Under the pieces are notes generated by a model. That model was not told the origin of the DNA. It was given only the letters and a program-made list of their open reading frames with translations, and searched no databases. The translations under genes and the position numbers were made by a program. From contig JAFPBO010000030.1 in NCBI GenBank assembly GCA_017390475.1, forward strand, positions 100,969 through 164,968: DNA of 64,000 nt, read 5' to 3'. Within the stretch, counting starts at the first letter, position 1. Every line of letters starts with the position of its first letter. The stretch is from Loktanella sp. (GTDB lineage Bacteria; Pseudomonadota; Alphaproteobacteria; Rhodobacterales; Rhodobacteraceae). Shown here one piece after another: positions 9,848-20,411 of this stretch.

Positions 9848-10105
9848 TCTGACCCCCAGGGCAACATTTATGACATAGCAGTGGATGCCGACACTACCAG
9901 AGCCGCTTTAGAACATTAACGGAACATTTGCAAAATTTATTCGACCGGCAAGCATGATGCACGGCGTCACGCGATCATACACGAAGCGTCGCAGCATTTA
10001 GTTTCGCGATCACATTAAGTTTTATTACATTTACAATCAATGACTTAGACTCCACCTATAGGTCATCCAAGGCGTAATGCCAAGCCAAGTGAAAAGGATC
10101 ACGCG

Positions 10106-10951
10106 ATGAAAAAGACATTGATGACTGCTTCTACCCTCGCCCTGCTGGGTGCGCCTGTTTTTGCACAGGATAACGCCGTGACCGGCTATGCGCTCGGCGC
10201 TGACGGGACCAGCCTTGTTACCCTGCCCGGTCTGATGGAAACCGGCGAGACGGTGACATTGTCCGGCATCCTCGGTGCCATTGCCTATCGTCCGGTGACT
10301 GGCGATCTGATCGGGATTGCGCCCAATGGTGCTGTTTACGAGATCGACACAGCCTCTGGCGAGTTGACACCGACCGAAAACCTGATCGGCGAAAATGTCG
10401 GGATCACCGAAGGTGCCATGGTCGGGTTTGATTTCAACAACAACATTGATGCCGTGCGGATTGTGGCGACAGACGGGTCGAACCATGTCTATTTCCCCGC
10501 AGGTTTCGGCGACAATGACGAACGCGCCAACACCGTGCTGCGCTTTACCGACCTGTTCTACGCGGATGGTGACGAGAACGCAGGGATGACGCCTGCCGTC
10601 TTTGCCAGCGCCTATACCAACGCGATTGTGGGCGAGACCGCATCCGCAACAGTGCAATATGTGCTGGATGCCGAAACCAACGCGCTGGCCAATCTGGCCA
10701 ATAACGAAGGTACGCTGACAACCGTCGCAGCGCTGACGCTTGATGGCGAAGCTGTCGACATCAGCGCCATGGGCGATCTGGAAATCATCTCTCCGGCCGA
10801 GGGCGAGAATATGGCCTATGCGGTGCTGATGATGGAAGGTGCCGACACATCGGGCATCTATGCTGTCGATCTGGAAACCGGCGCGCTGACGATGCAGGCC
10901 GATCTGGGTGCGATGGGCTATAACGGCTTTGCTGCCATGCTGGCGAACTAA
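10106..10951 (+). CDS. Secreted DUF4394 domain protein
   Basis: A 281-residue protein with a Sec signal peptide (MKKTLMTASTLALLGAPVFA, cleavage about residue 20). The rest is a single DUF4394 domain with repeated beta-propeller-like strands such as ITLSGILGAIAYRP-type blocks, an LIGIAPNGAVYEIDTASGEL strand and VGFDFNNNIDAVRIV. DUF4394 proteins are predicted extracytoplasmic propellers of unknown function. It is acidic and has no cysteine. A ribosome site AAAAGGA precedes the start. It stands alone and ends at a strong terminator shared with lpdA. Confidence 0.75.
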   Translation: MKKTLMTASTLALLGAPVFAQDNAVTGYALGADGTSLVTLPGLMETGETVTLSGILGAIAYRPVTGDLIGIAPNGAVYEIDTASGELTPTENLIGENVGITEGAMVGFDFNNNIDAVRIVATDGSNHVYFPAGFGDNDERANTVLRFTDLFYADGDENAGMTPAVFASAYTNAIVGETASATVQYVLDAETNALANLANNEGTLTTVAALTLDGEAVDISAMGDLEIISPAEGENMAYAVLMMEGADTSGIYAVDLETGALTMQADLGAMGYNGFAAMLAN

Positions 10952-10993
10952 GTCCCCCTGCCTGATCATCTGTCCCAGGGATCAGGCAAAACG

Positions 10994-11025
10994 AAAATGG
11001 CCGCGCCCAAGCGCGGCCATTTTTG
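10994..11025. terminator. Bidirectional rho-independent terminator
   Basis: AAAATGGCCGCGC-CCAA-GCGCGGCCATTTT is a perfect 13-bp stem with A- and T-tracts at the base. It lies between the DUF4394 gene and the stop of the convergent lpdA gene. A second, weaker hairpin (CCTGATC...GATCAGG) sits just before it. Confidence 0.9.
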
Positions 11026-12420
11026 TTACATATGGATCACGCGATCATAAGCGTCGAGCACGCTTTCATGCATCATTTCCGACAGGGTCGGATGCGGGAA
11101 GACGGTGTTCATCAGATCTTCTTCCGTCGTTTCCAGCTGACGCCCGATCACATAGCCCTGGATCAGTTCGGTGACTTCCGCGCCGACCATATGCGCACCG
11201 AGCAATTCGCCGGTTTTGGCGTCAAAGATCGTCTTGACCATGCCTTCGGGTTCGCCCAAAGCCACCGCCTTGCCATTGCCGATGAAGGGGAAACGGCCGA
11301 CCTTGATGTCATAGCCAAGTTCTTTCGCCTTCGCTTCGGTATATCCGACGCTGGCGACTTGCGGGTGGCAATAGGTGCAGCCTGCGATGCTTTCCGGTTT
11401 CACCGGATGCGCATGTTTGCCTGCGATCAGATCGGCGACCATCACGCCTTCATGGCTGGCTTTATGCGCCAGCCAGGGCGCGCCCGCGATATCGCCGATG
11501 GCGTAGAGGCCATCGACGCCGGTGCGGCAATATTCGTCCGTCACCACATGGGTGCGGTCGATCTTGACGCCCAGTTCTTCCAGCCCCAGCCCTTCGGTAT
11601 TGCCGACGATGCCGACAGCGCTGATCACGGTGTCAAACTCGATCTTCTCAACCTTGCCGCCGGTTTCGATATGGGCGGTCACCTTGTCCTTGCCACGGTC
11701 AAGCTGCTTGACCACGGATTTTTCCATGATCTTCATGCCCTGCTTGACGAACTGCTTTTTCGCAAAGGCCGAGATTTCGGCGTCTTCCACTGGCAGCACA
11801 CGATCCAGCACCTCGACCACGGTCGTGTCCGCGCCAAGAGTGTTATAGAAACTCGCGAATTCGATCCCGATCGCACCTGATCCGATCACCAGCAGCTTTT
11901 TCGGCATATGTGGCGGCACCAGCGCGTGACGATAGGACCAGACGCGTTCGCCGTCTGCTTCCAGCCCCGGCAGGTTGCGGGCGCGGGCGCCGGTGGCCAG
12001 CACGATGTTCTTGGCGGTCAACTCTTCGGTGCCTGCCTCGCTCTTGACGCTGACCTTGCCTTTGGCGGGGATCGTCGCCTCGCCCATGAAGACGGTGACC
12101 TTGTTCTTTTTCATCAGATGTTTGATGCCGCTTTCCATCTGTTTCGCCACACCGCGCGAGCGTTTGACGACAGCATCCAGATCATAGCCGGGCTTTTCAA
12201 CGGTCAGGCCGAATTCCTTTGCACGGTGCATCAGGTGGAAAACTTCAGAGGAGCGCAGCATCGCCTTGGTCGGAATACAGCCCCAGTTCAGGCAGATGCC
12301 GCCCAGATTTTCGCGTTCGACAATCGCCACGTTTTTACCGAGTTGCGATGCCCGGATCGCAGCCACATAGCCGCCGGGGCCTGCCCCGATGACGATCAGA
12401 TCAAAGTTCTTCGCAGCCAT
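11026..12420 (-). CDS. lpdA: Dihydrolipoyl dehydrogenase
   Basis: A 464-residue flavoprotein (E3) that reoxidises dihydrolipoamide in 2-oxoacid dehydrogenase complexes with NAD. The FAD-binding motif is VIGAGPGGYVAAIRASQLG (about 11-29), the redox disulfide is GGICLNWGCIPTKA (about 40-53), the NAD-binding glycine motif is VIGSGAIGIEFASF, and the C-terminal catalytic His/Glu is in FPHPTLSEMMHE. The length is typical. No E1/E2 genes lie next to it here, so the partner complex cannot be read from the context. Confidence 0.95.
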   Translation of the reverse strand: MAAKNFDLIVIGAGPGGYVAAIRASQLGKNVAIVERENLGGICLNWGCIPTKAMLRSSEVFHLMHRAKEFGLTVEKPGYDLDAVVKRSRGVAKQMESGIKHLMKKNKVTVFMGEATIPAKGKVSVKSEAGTEELTAKNIVLATGARARNLPGLEADGERVWSYRHALVPPHMPKKLLVIGSGAIGIEFASFYNTLGADTTVVEVLDRVLPVEDAEISAFAKKQFVKQGMKIMEKSVVKQLDRGKDKVTAHIETGGKVEKIEFDTVISAVGIVGNTEGLGLEELGVKIDRTHVVTDEYCRTGVDGLYAIGDIAGAPWLAHKASHEGVMVADLIAGKHAHPVKPESIAGCTYCHPQVASVGYTEAKAKELGYDIKVGRFPFIGNGKAVALGEPEGMVKTIFDAKTGELLGAHMVGAEVTELIQGYVIGRQLETTEEDLMNTVFPHPTLSEMMHESVLDAYDRVIHM

Positions 12421-12496
12421 CTTGGCCCTCCACTTGAATTTAGTTGACCATTAAACCATTTCTGCGTCGACCTCTAGTGACCTTGGGTCATAACCG

Positions 12497-13081
12497 CTAT
12501 CCGGTGGTCGCAGATTGCACCGCGCGCAGCGCCGCCATATAGCCGCCGTCATTCAGAAATGCTTGTTCTGCTGGTGATGTGCGCCGCCCCAACGCGTCAT
12601 TGCGGTAAGGAAAGCGCCCGAAATCGCGGATGATTGCCCGGTGCGCGCAAGCATGGTCGCGGTTGTTGTGGCCGGTTTCGGGCATCCGCGACCAGATCAG
12701 CCGCACGGCGCGATCCTGATCCGACAGGGTTTCGGAATGCATCAGGGGCAGATAAAAGAACTGCCGCGCGGGTTCTGCAATCTTCATGTCCCAGTGACGG
12801 TCAATCGCCATCTTGGCGGCGGCCAGCCCCAGCAGGTCGGTCGAAAACGCCTTGCCCTGCCCGCGGAACATGTTGCGCGGAAACTGATCAGTCAGGATGA
12901 TATAGGCCAAGGTCCCAGATGCATGGGTGAGCCAGAGGCCCAGCGCCCCTTCGGTTGCGGACACCCACATATCGTGGAACTTGTCCCGAATCAGCGCGTC
13001 GAAATCAGGATCGACCTTGTACCAATCCGCCGGGGTGCATTCGTCCAGCCAAAAGCCCAGAACCTCGTCTACCTGCGACAC
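12497..13081 (-). CDS. DUF924 family protein
   Basis: A 194-residue alpha-helical protein that matches the DUF924 family over its whole length. Landmarks are VLGFWLDECTPADWYKVDPDFD at the N-terminus (split here as a pattern), LILTDQFPRNMFRGQGKAF-type sequence in the centre, and FFYLPLMHSE followed by GRFPYRNDALGR near the end. The fold is TPR-like. The biochemical role is unknown. It follows lpdA on the same strand after a 76-base gap and is not obviously co-transcribed with it. Confidence 0.8.
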   Translation of the reverse strand: MSQVDEVLGFWLDECTPADWYKVDPDFDALIRDKFHDMWVSATEGALGLWLTHASGTLAYIILTDQFPRNMFRGQGKAFSTDLLGLAAAKMAIDRHWDMKIAEPARQFFYLPLMHSETLSDQDRAVRLIWSRMPETGHNNRDHACAHRAIIRDFGRFPYRNDALGRRTSPAEQAFLNDGGYMAALRAVQSATTG

Positions 13082-13180
13082 TGACTGTTCCTCCCCAGGG
13101 TCGTTACGTTAAGATCAAACGAAACAGACAAATCGTGACGTGACAAGGCTTTCTTGTCCGATAGCGCTGATTTGCACCGA

Positions 13181-14446
13181 TCAGGCGGCTTCGTTCGGCG
13201 CATCGTCGATTTGTGCTTCGATATAGGCCTCTTGCGCGACCTCGACCGCCACGGCAGAGGAACTGGCAGAGACCGGCGCATAGGGCACCTGATCCAGATC
13301 CATCGCACCCCGGTCACGCTGTCGCGCCCGGATCATGCCGTAGCCTGCAAGGCTGAGCATCAGCACAGCTGTGAACAGCCAGAACCCGTTATTGCCGATC
13401 ACATCCATCATCACACCGACAATCAGCGGCCCCATGACCGCGCCCAGCCCGTTGATGAACAGCAAGCCACCGGAGGCAGCGGCCATATCCTCTTTCTCAA
13501 GGTAGTCATTGGTATAGGCGATCAGCAGCGCATAAAGCGGGTTCGATGTGCCGCCGACGATGGCCCCGCTGATGACGATCAGCACGAAATAACCCGGCAC
13601 CAGAAAGGCGATCAGCGATCCCAGCCCGCCGAACAGCGCGATCCAGATGATCAGGGTCCGTCGGTCCATCCGGTCTGAAAGCCAGCCGATGGGATATTGC
13701 AGCACCAGTGCCGCAATATAGATCGCCGAGATAAAGAAAGAGATTTCCCCGACGCTGAGCCCGACCCGGCTGCCGTAAACTGCGGACATGCCGAATTGCG
13801 CGGCAAAGACGCCGCCCAGCAGGAACATGCCGGCGCAGCCCAGCGGTGATGTCTTGATCAGGTCCCTGATCTTCATCGGTTTGGTGGCGGAAAAGGCGGG
13901 CATAGGCCGCGCCGACAGCAGCACCGGCGCAAAGGCGAGCGAGACCAGCACCGAAGGGATGATAAAGATGACATAGCCCGACACATCGCCCTGGCTGACG
14001 ATATATTGCGCGGTGACGATGCCGCCCATCTGCACGATCATGTAAAGCGACAGCGCCTTGCCCCGGTTGGCATTGCTGGACGCATCGTTCAGCCAGCTTT
14101 CGGCGGTGATGTAGACGCCGCAGAAACAAAAGCCGATCAGCACGCGCCCGATTGTCCAGGCGATCGGATCCACCAAAGTTGGATAAAGGATCAAAATCGC
14201 CGAAATCATCGACCCCATCGCGGCAAAGACCCGCACATGGCCGACCCGGCGGATCAGTTCAGGCGTGAACCGGGACGAGAACAGAAAACCAAGGAAATAG
14301 GCCGACATGACCACAGACAACGCAAGCGTGCTGAACCCTTCAAGCTCGCCGCGCAGGCCCAGCAGGGTGCCTTGCAGGCCGTTGCCCACCATCAGCAGGA
14401 ACATGCCCAAGAAAAGCGCCCATGACCCTGTCAAAACCTGAAACAT
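13181..14446 (-). CDS. MFS transporter, YcaD-like
   Basis: A 421-residue inner-membrane protein with about twelve hydrophobic helices in two halves. After helix 2 there is an RRVGHVRVF loop, and the second half has the matching loop WLSDRMDRRTLIIW, the MFS A-motif. The layout and length resemble the YcaD/YfkF-type MFS proteins, whose substrate is not established. The last 50 residues form an acidic, alanine-rich cytoplasmic tail (ending DDAPNEAA), longer than in many relatives. It is a single gene upstream of queA on the same strand. Confidence 0.82.
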   Translation of the reverse strand: MFQVLTGSWALFLGMFLLMVGNGLQGTLLGLRGELEGFSTLALSVVMSAYFLGFLFSSRFTPELIRRVGHVRVFAAMGSMISAILILYPTLVDPIAWTIGRVLIGFCFCGVYITAESWLNDASSNANRGKALSLYMIVQMGGIVTAQYIVSQGDVSGYVIFIIPSVLVSLAFAPVLLSARPMPAFSATKPMKIRDLIKTSPLGCAGMFLLGGVFAAQFGMSAVYGSRVGLSVGEISFFISAIYIAALVLQYPIGWLSDRMDRRTLIIWIALFGGLGSLIAFLVPGYFVLIVISGAIVGGTSNPLYALLIAYTNDYLEKEDMAAASGGLLFINGLGAVMGPLIVGVMMDVIGNNGFWLFTAVLMLSLAGYGMIRARQRDRGAMDLDQVPYAPVSASSSAVAVEVAQEAYIEAQIDDAPNEAA

Positions 14447-14527
14447 ATTCTATCCCTTCCGGGCGCTGTCGCCGTTGCCGCCGTCTGACCCTTCCTTAAC
14501 GAGATTGCAATGTCGCGGGCATGACAA

Positions 14528-15583
14528 TCACGCATTATTGGGGAGCAAAAGCGACGCATCACCGTAAGAGAAGAACCGGTAGCGTTCCGCGATGGCATGG
14601 GCATAGATCGCCTTGATCCTGTCCACCCCCATCATCGCCGACACCAGCATCATCAGCGTGGATTTCGGCAGGTGGAAATTGGTCATCAATCCATCGGCAA
14701 TCTGGAACCGGAAACCGGGGGTGATGAATATATCGGTGGGGCCGGTCCAGGGGTGCAGTTGCCCGTCCTTTGCGGCGGATTCGATCAACCGCAATGCCGT
14801 GGTGCCCACCGGGATTACGCGCCCGCCTGCGGTGCGGGTGGCGTTGATCTCGGTCGCAGCCTGTGCTGTGACCTCGCCCCATTCGGCATGCATCTTGTGG
14901 TCCGCGATGTCATCGACCTTGACCGGCAGAAAGGTGCCCGCGCCGACATGCAGGGTGACATAGGTCATTGTGACACCGCCCGCGGCAAGGGCCTGCAACA
15001 AAGGGCCATCAAAATGCAACGATGCGGTGGGCGCTGCGACGGCACCGGCGTGGCGCGCCCAATAGGTCTGATAATCGTCCTTGTCGGCGGCATCGGCGGG
15101 CCGTTTGGCGGCGATATAGGGCGGCAGGGGCATCGCGCCGACGGCATTCAGCGCGGCGTCGAAATCATCTCCACTGAGGTTGAACGACAGCCGCGCCTGC
15201 CCGTCATCACGCCCCGCAACGGTAGCGGACAGGGCGGCGGAAAAGCGGATCACCTCGCCGTCTTTCACCTTTTTCAACGGCTTGACCAAGGCAGACCACG
15301 TGCCATCTGCTTGCGGTTCCAGCAAGGTGACCTCGATCCGCGCCTCTGTCGCGCCTGCCTCGCCTGACCGCGCACGGCTGCCGGACAGGCGCGCCGGAAT
15401 CACCTTGGTATCGTTCAACACCAGCCGGTCACCGGGTTGCAGGATATCGACAAGATCACTGACCACCCGGTCGGCGATGCTGTCACCCTGCGCCAGCAAC
15501 AGCCGCGCCGATGACCGGGGCCGCGCCGGGCGGGTGGCGATCAGATCATCAGGCAGGTCAAAATCGAAATCACTCAGTTTCAT
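14528..15583 (-). CDS. queA: S-adenosylmethionine:tRNA ribosyltransferase-isomerase
   Basis: A 351-residue cytoplasmic enzyme that transfers and isomerises the ribosyl group of SAM onto 7-aminomethyl-7-deazaguanine in tRNA, giving epoxyqueuosine. It starts [19 protein letters not shown] and has the family blocks [44 protein letters not shown], and [20 protein letters not shown] split across the C-terminal half. Its start overlaps the stop of the upstream AsmA-like gene by ATGA, so the two are likely co-translated. Confidence 0.95.
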   Translation of the reverse strand: MKLSDFDFDLPDDLIATRPARPRSSARLLLAQGDSIADRVVSDLVDILQPGDRLVLNDTKVIPARLSGSRARSGEAGATEARIEVTLLEPQADGTWSALVKPLKKVKDGEVIRFSAALSATVAGRDDGQARLSFNLSGDDFDAALNAVGAMPLPPYIAAKRPADAADKDDYQTYWARHAGAVAAPTASLHFDGPLLQALAAGGVTMTYVTLHVGAGTFLPVKVDDIADHKMHAEWGEVTAQAATEINATRTAGGRVIPVGTTALRLIESAAKDGQLHPWTGPTDIFITPGFRFQIADGLMTNFHLPKSTLMMLVSAMMGVDRIKAIYAHAIAERYRFFSYGDASLLLPNNA

Positions 15584-18500
15584 TGGGTCAGTTCCGGTGG
15601 CGGGCGGCGGAAAATTTCGCGGAACATGCCCGGCGTCAGGATCGACAGCGGATTCACACCAACGCTTGGCGCGTCGCTGGTTCCGGCGATGGTGAAGTTG
15701 ATCCCAACCAGCCCTTCGCCCCGGCGGGTCAGGAACGACCCGATGCTGTTGATCAGATAAAATGGAGACACGACACCCTGCAGGTCAAATTCTTTGTTGG
15801 CCAGCCCATAGATCCCATCGACCGAGATGCCAAGCCCCGGACCCACCGCAGACGCCTGCGTCACGATGACCTGCGCGGGTGTCAGGCGGAACTGCGCATC
15901 GACGGTATCAAAGGCCAGCCCCTGCCCGTCCAATTGCTGGATCAGCCCGACGACGCTGATCGCATCCAGCAAGGCGGCGATAGAGGGCGCATCACGCACC
16001 CGCAGGCTGCGCACCGCAACAGTGCCGTCAAATGTACCTTCGCCACCCGCAGGCAGCAGCGTCAGGTCCAGCGATCCACCAAGCGCGGTGCGGAAAAACC
16101 CCGCCGCCTGCAGCACAGCGCCCGCATCATCGCTGCGCAGCCGCACGGCAGAACGGCCATCGCGCGGCGCAACCGTACCGGTGACGGCGGCCGCGCCATT
16201 GACCAAGGCGCTGAACTGGCCGGTAAACCCGGCCATCGTGGTGAACCCACCGCGGAAATTGGTCAGCGAAATGCCTTCGGTCACGATCAACCGGTCCAGC
16301 GCGATCTGCACCGGCCCGCCGCCTGCCCCACCATCACCGCCACCCGCGCCAAAACGCGCGCGGCGCAGATCCAGCATGCCGCCGCCGATCTCGACCCCTA
16401 ACGGCTGCCCGGCACCACGCCCGCGCAGCGTGACCGGCGCATCCATCCAGTCGCCGATGCGCAACCGCGACAGGACCGCCCGGTCCAGACCGCCAGAGGC
16501 CGCAAGGTCAATCCGCCCTTCGGCCTGCAACCCGCCGCCGCTGATGGTCAGGCGCGAGATAACAGGCACCGGGCCCAGCGTGCCTTCGATCCGCAGCGCG
16601 CCGGTGGTGCCCGGCCCTTTTGACCAGCCCACCGCCGGAATCGCGATCCGCAGCCCTTGCAGATCCGATGTCAGCACGAATTGCGGCGGCGCACCAGGTT
16701 GTGGGATGACCTGAAGTTGACCGCGCCCTTCGCCACTGATCATGCCAGGGGGCAGCTGGATATCGAAGGCGCGCAACGCCTCTGCCGACAGGGTCACGTC
16801 GGCGGCAAGCTGGCTGCTGGCCTGACCGGGGGGGCCAAAGCGCTGGGTCCATTGCGCATCTGCCGCCACCCCATCCAGCGACACCGGCCCGGAAATCGAC
16901 AAGCCGTCGTCATTCACCGCCAGCTGCATCGCTGCGGCTCGCAATTCGCGCCCGGGGATCAGGATATTGCTGCGCACGCCGTAAAGATCGACATCAAAAT
17001 CAAACCGCACGGTATCGCGCGGTGGGCGTGGCAGCAGCGGCCATGTCACCGTGCCGCGGGTGCGCGCCGTCCCATCGGCGAGAGTGACCGGCAGATTGGC
17101 CTTATCCATGAACGCAAACGGCGGCTGATTGATCATCGACAACAGCGACGGCAGGCTGCTTTGCGATTGCAGGGTCAGGGTGGCGGGACTGGGCCGCTGG
17201 CGCAGGTCCTCGATCGCGAGCGTGGTGCCATCCACCACCACATTGCCGCCTTCGGGTGCGGTCATGGTGCCATGGTCCACCACCACGACAAAGCGGTGAT
17301 CAATCAGGCTGCCTACGCCGCGCGCATCGGTGACCAGCGGCAGGTCGGGCATGGCGATAACATCGGCGGTGTCAAAGGCGAAATTGGCCGCCACCTCTGC
17401 CGCTTGCCCCGGCGCGACGCGAAAACCGAAATGCAGGTCAGACAAGCGGCCTGCCTTGACGTTATTGCTCATCCAATTGCGGGTGCCGGGCCGGAACCCA
17501 TTGGGCCAGAGCGCCAGCAGGCGGTCCGGTGCGATCTCGTCGATGCGGCTGTCCAGCCCGATCCGCCAACCGGCATCGGTGGCGGCCATCTGGCCCTGCA
17601 GCAGCAACCGGCTGGGTCCGTCGATCACCACCACCTGCCCGATATCGACCACAAAAGGATCCAGCCGCAGCCGCAGATCAACCCGTGCCTCGTCGATCAG
17701 GGGCGGCACGTCGAACAGGCCGGGCGGGTTCAGGGCCACATCTCGCAACCGCAGTTGCGCCAGCAGCGCGCGCGGCAGCCCGGCTTGAAAGTCGCGCAGA
17801 TAGGCGTCGCCGCTGGCACGCAGGCTGCCCCAGTCCGATTGAACCGCGATATCGCTGAACCGGATCAGATCCAGCACCGGATCATAGCGCAGGGTCGCCC
17901 TGGCGGCGGAAAAGCGGACAGGCTCTGCCGCCGGGTTGGGTTGCAGCGCGCCTGCGCCGATTTCCAAAGTCGTATCCAGCGGCCCCAGCGCGCCATCGGC
18001 ATCCAGTTCGGTGCGCAGCACCGCCGACAGCGGCGCATTCACATCGCGCAGCCAGTTCAGCGCCGGGGATTGTGCGGCGATGTCGCGCGCCTCGATATCG
18101 CTGACGGTCAGTGCCAGTTGTGACGCACGGCTGTTGCGCGGGCTGGTATAGGACATCACGGCAGTCGACACCTCGGCCCGGCCTGACAGCAGCGCGAATT
18201 CCGCATCCAGTTGCGTCTGCCCATCGCGCAGATCCAGCGCCAACTGGCCGCCATCCACCGTCCAACTGCGCCCGGCGCGCGCATCATCGAAATTCACGAT
18301 CAGCCCGGTGGCCGTAACGATGCGCAAGGCCTCCAGCACAGGGGTTTCAAAGAACAAGTCAATCTGGTCCAGCAATTCGGGCAGGTTGCGGGCCCGTTGC
18401 GCAGTGCCCGCCCCCAGCGCAAAGCTGAGGCTACCGTCAGCGGCCCGGCGCAGATTGACCTGCGCCCCCGTCGCCCGGACCTGTTGCACCAATAGACTGC

Positions 18501-18888
18501 GTTGCAGGATCAAGCCGCGCGGCGACAGATCAGCCTCGATCACTGGGACGCGGGTGACCAGACCGCCGTCGCGATCAAGGACGCTGGTATCGATCAGGCG
18601 GATCGCCGGGCGCAGGTCGCGGCTGATCCGCACCGAGATCGCCCCAAAGCGCAGGCTGCCGCCATCCAGCACCTCTGCGGCGCGGTCCTGTACCAGTTGC
18701 GTGACCCAAGACGGCGCGGTAATGTTGCGTTCGATCAGCATGATCGCAGCGGCGCCGGCAAAGATCACCGGCATCAGCCCCAGCAACAGCAGCCCACGCA
18801 GCACGATCCAGCCCGCGCGCCTGCGCCGCTTGACGGGGGCGGGTCCGGTGCTGGCCGCCTGTTCCTGGTCCTGCTGTGGCAATGTCAC
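15580..18888 (-). CDS. Large AsmA-like/DUF3971 inner-membrane-anchored protein (YhdP type)
   Basis: A 1102-residue protein. A short basic N-terminus is followed by one transmembrane helix (about 28-50, [20 protein letters not shown]), then a very long periplasmic region of repeated beta-strand blocks. The C-terminal block is an AsmA-like domain ([19 protein letters not shown], then [20 protein letters not shown]). This is the bacterial bridge-like lipid-transfer superfamily; YhdP, TamB and YdbH move phospholipid to the outer membrane in E. coli. The same role here is inferred from the family. It overlaps queA by ATGA and is divergent from bcp. Confidence 0.85.
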   Translation of the reverse strand: MTLPQQDQEQAASTGPAPVKRRRRAGWIVLRGLLLLGLMPVIFAGAAAIMLIERNITAPSWVTQLVQDRAAEVLDGGSLRFGAISVRISRDLRPAIRLIDTSVLDRDGGLVTRVPVIEADLSPRGLILQRSLLVQQVRATGAQVNLRRAADGSLSFALGAGTAQRARNLPELLDQIDLFFETPVLEALRIVTATGLIVNFDDARAGRSWTVDGGQLALDLRDGQTQLDAEFALLSGRAEVSTAVMSYTSPRNSRASQLALTVSDIEARDIAAQSPALNWLRDVNAPLSAVLRTELDADGALGPLDTTLEIGAGALQPNPAAEPVRFSAARATLRYDPVLDLIRFSDIAVQSDWGSLRASGDAYLRDFQAGLPRALLAQLRLRDVALNPPGLFDVPPLIDEARVDLRLRLDPFVVDIGQVVVIDGPSRLLLQGQMAATDAGWRIGLDSRIDEIAPDRLLALWPNGFRPGTRNWMSNNVKAGRLSDLHFGFRVAPGQAAEVAANFAFDTADVIAMPDLPLVTDARGVGSLIDHRFVVVVDHGTMTAPEGGNVVVDGTTLAIEDLRQRPSPATLTLQSQSSLPSLLSMINQPPFAFMDKANLPVTLADGTARTRGTVTWPLLPRPPRDTVRFDFDVDLYGVRSNILIPGRELRAAAMQLAVNDDGLSISGPVSLDGVAADAQWTQRFGPPGQASSQLAADVTLSAEALRAFDIQLPPGMISGEGRGQLQVIPQPGAPPQFVLTSDLQGLRIAIPAVGWSKGPGTTGALRIEGTLGPVPVISRLTISGGGLQAEGRIDLAASGGLDRAVLSRLRIGDWMDAPVTLRGRGAGQPLGVEIGGGMLDLRRARFGAGGGDGGAGGGPVQIALDRLIVTEGISLTNFRGGFTTMAGFTGQFSALVNGAAAVTGTVAPRDGRSAVRLRSDDAGAVLQAAGFFRTALGGSLDLTLLPAGGEGTFDGTVAVRSLRVRDAPSIAALLDAISVVGLIQQLDGQGLAFDTVDAQFRLTPAQVIVTQASAVGPGLGISVDGIYGLANKEFDLQGVVSPFYLINSIGSFLTRRGEGLVGINFTIAGTSDAPSVGVNPLSILTPGMFREIFRRPPPELTQ

Positions 18889-18974
18889 TGCGCCTTTAGG
18901 GTTATCTGTCCCTTTATCTTTGCCACTATGGAGCTAAAAAGAACCAAACAAAACCAAAGTATAAAGGATCAGCC

Positions 18975-19442
18975 ATGACCCAGCCTGCAATCGGCGAAAC
19001 AGCGCCTGACATCAGCCTGCCGCGCGATGGCGGCGACATCGTAAATCTCTCGGATTTTGCCGGCAAAAAGGTCGTTGTCTATTTCTACCCCAAAGACGAC
19101 ACCCCCGGCTGCACCAAAGAGGCTGTCGGCTTTACTGATCTTGCCGATGATTTTGCCGCCGCAGGGGCGGTCGTGCTGGGCGTGTCCAAGGATTCCGTCG
19201 CCAAACATGACAAATTCATCGCCAAACATGATCTGAAAATCGCCCTGCTGTCAGATGAAAACGGCGATGTCTGTGAACGCTATGGCACCTGGGTCGAGAA
19301 AAGCATTTACGGCAAGACCTATATGGGCATCAACCGCGCCACATTCGTGATCGGGCCGGATGGCAAGATCGCGCAAGTCTGGCCCAAGGTCAAAGTCCCC
19401 GGCCATGTCGAGGCGGTGCTTGATGCGGTGCGCGCACTGTGA
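18975..19442 (+). CDS. bcp: Peroxiredoxin, Bcp/PrxQ type
   Basis: A 155-residue thioredoxin-fold peroxidase that reduces hydroperoxides. The peroxidatic Cys is C46 in YPKDDTPGCTKEA. The usual Bcp resolving Cys five residues later (position 51) is a valine, leaving C100 (DENGDVCERYG) as the only other cysteine. The enzyme is therefore either 1-Cys or uses an atypical resolver. The start follows an AAAGGA ribosome site. Its stop overlaps the GTG start of the next gene (GTGA), so the two form an operon divergent from the AsmA-like gene. Confidence 0.93.
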   Translation: MTQPAIGETAPDISLPRDGGDIVNLSDFAGKKVVVYFYPKDDTPGCTKEAVGFTDLADDFAAAGAVVLGVSKDSVAKHDKFIAKHDLKIALLSDENGDVCERYGTWVEKSIYGKTYMGINRATFVIGPDGKIAQVWPKVKVPGHVEAVLDAVRAL

Positions 19443-20248
19443 CTTTGGCAGAAATGGCCGTGGCGGTGCTGACAACCGCCGATGGCCGTGAAAAGACCGC
19501 CCTGTCGCGCCGCTATGCCGCGCAGTGGCAGGCGGCGCGTGCGGCAGGCCATGCGGTGCAGATCGGCAGCGCCGCCCCGCCGCTGCATCCCGCCCGCCCG
19601 CCGCTGCCGGAACTGCTGGCCCCCCGCGATGTGCCGCAGCGCAAATCCGGCACCGCGGCGGGGCGTCTGGCCCTGCTGCATGCGGTAGCGCATATCGAAC
19701 TAAATGCGGTCGATCTGCATTGGGATATCATCGCGCGGTTCACAGACGTGAAAATGCCGCTGGGTTTCTGTGATGACTGGGTCAAATCTGCCGACGAAGA
19801 ATCCAAACATTTCAACCTGATGTGCGATTGTCTTGAAGCAGCAGGCAGCCATTATGGCGCGATGCCCGCCCATGCCGGGATGTGGCGCGCCGCGACCGAT
19901 ACCGCCGATGATCTGATGGGTCGTCTGGCCGTCGTGCCAATGGTGCTGGAAGCACGCGGTCTGGATGTCACCCCTGGCATGATCGCGATCTTCGAAAAAG
20001 CCGGGCAGCAGGATGCGGTGGACGCCTTGCGGATCATCTATGCCGAAGAGGTGCATCACGTCGCCTATGGGTCAAAATGGTTTCACTTTTTATGTGGCCG
20101 TCATGATCTGGACCCGGTGGGCGTGTTCCACGATCTGGTCCAGCGCTATTTCCATGGCGCGCTGAAACCGCCTTTCAACGAGGAAAAAAGGGCCGAGGCG
20201 GGGATACCGCCGGATTTCTATTGGCCGCTGGCGCAACACCGAAGATAA
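19439..20248 (+). CDS. Ferritin-like DUF455 protein
   Basis: A 269-residue protein of the DUF455 (COG2833) family with a ferritin-like four-helix core. Candidate di-metal ligands are HAVAHIELNAVDLHWD (about 81-96), ADEESKHFNLMCD (about 119-131) and IYAEEVHHVAYG (about 200-211). These repeat the E-x-x-H spacing of diiron carboxylate proteins. The function is unknown; pairing with a Bcp peroxidase suggests oxidative or metal stress, which is inference. The GTG start overlaps the bcp stop; ATG at 19454 is an alternative start. Confidence 0.78.
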   Translation: MTLAEMAVAVLTTADGREKTALSRRYAAQWQAARAAGHAVQIGSAAPPLHPARPPLPELLAPRDVPQRKSGTAAGRLALLHAVAHIELNAVDLHWDIIARFTDVKMPLGFCDDWVKSADEESKHFNLMCDCLEAAGSHYGAMPAHAGMWRAATDTADDLMGRLAVVPMVLEARGLDVTPGMIAIFEKAGQQDAVDALRIIYAEEVHHVAYGSKWFHFLCGRHDLDPVGVFHDLVQRYFHGALKPPFNEEKRAEAGIPPDFYWPLAQHRR

Positions 20249-20335
20249 ATCGTGATTTCGGCGGAACTTTGCGCAGGGCGGGCGCGTTTGGCGGATATTC
20301 GGGAAAATCCGGCATTCCTTGTTGCGACAAAGGCT

Positions 20336-20388
20336 ATCTGTGGCTAACAGATGGCGGATGCTGGCTCTCTGGGCAGAGAGACAGCCAG
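20336..20388 (+). promoter_or_regulatory. Tandem hairpins in the leader of the M23 peptidase gene
   Basis: ATCTGT-GGCTA-ACAGAT (20336-20352) is followed by CTGGCTCTCT-GGGC-AGAG with an AGAC bulge and AGCCAG (20361-20388). Both lie 24-76 bases before the GTG start. They could be an mRNA structure controlling the peptidase or a rho-dependent end for the upstream gene. No U-tract is present. Confidence 0.4.
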
Positions 20389-20411
20389 AAACGACTAAAG
20401 GCGGATGACTG

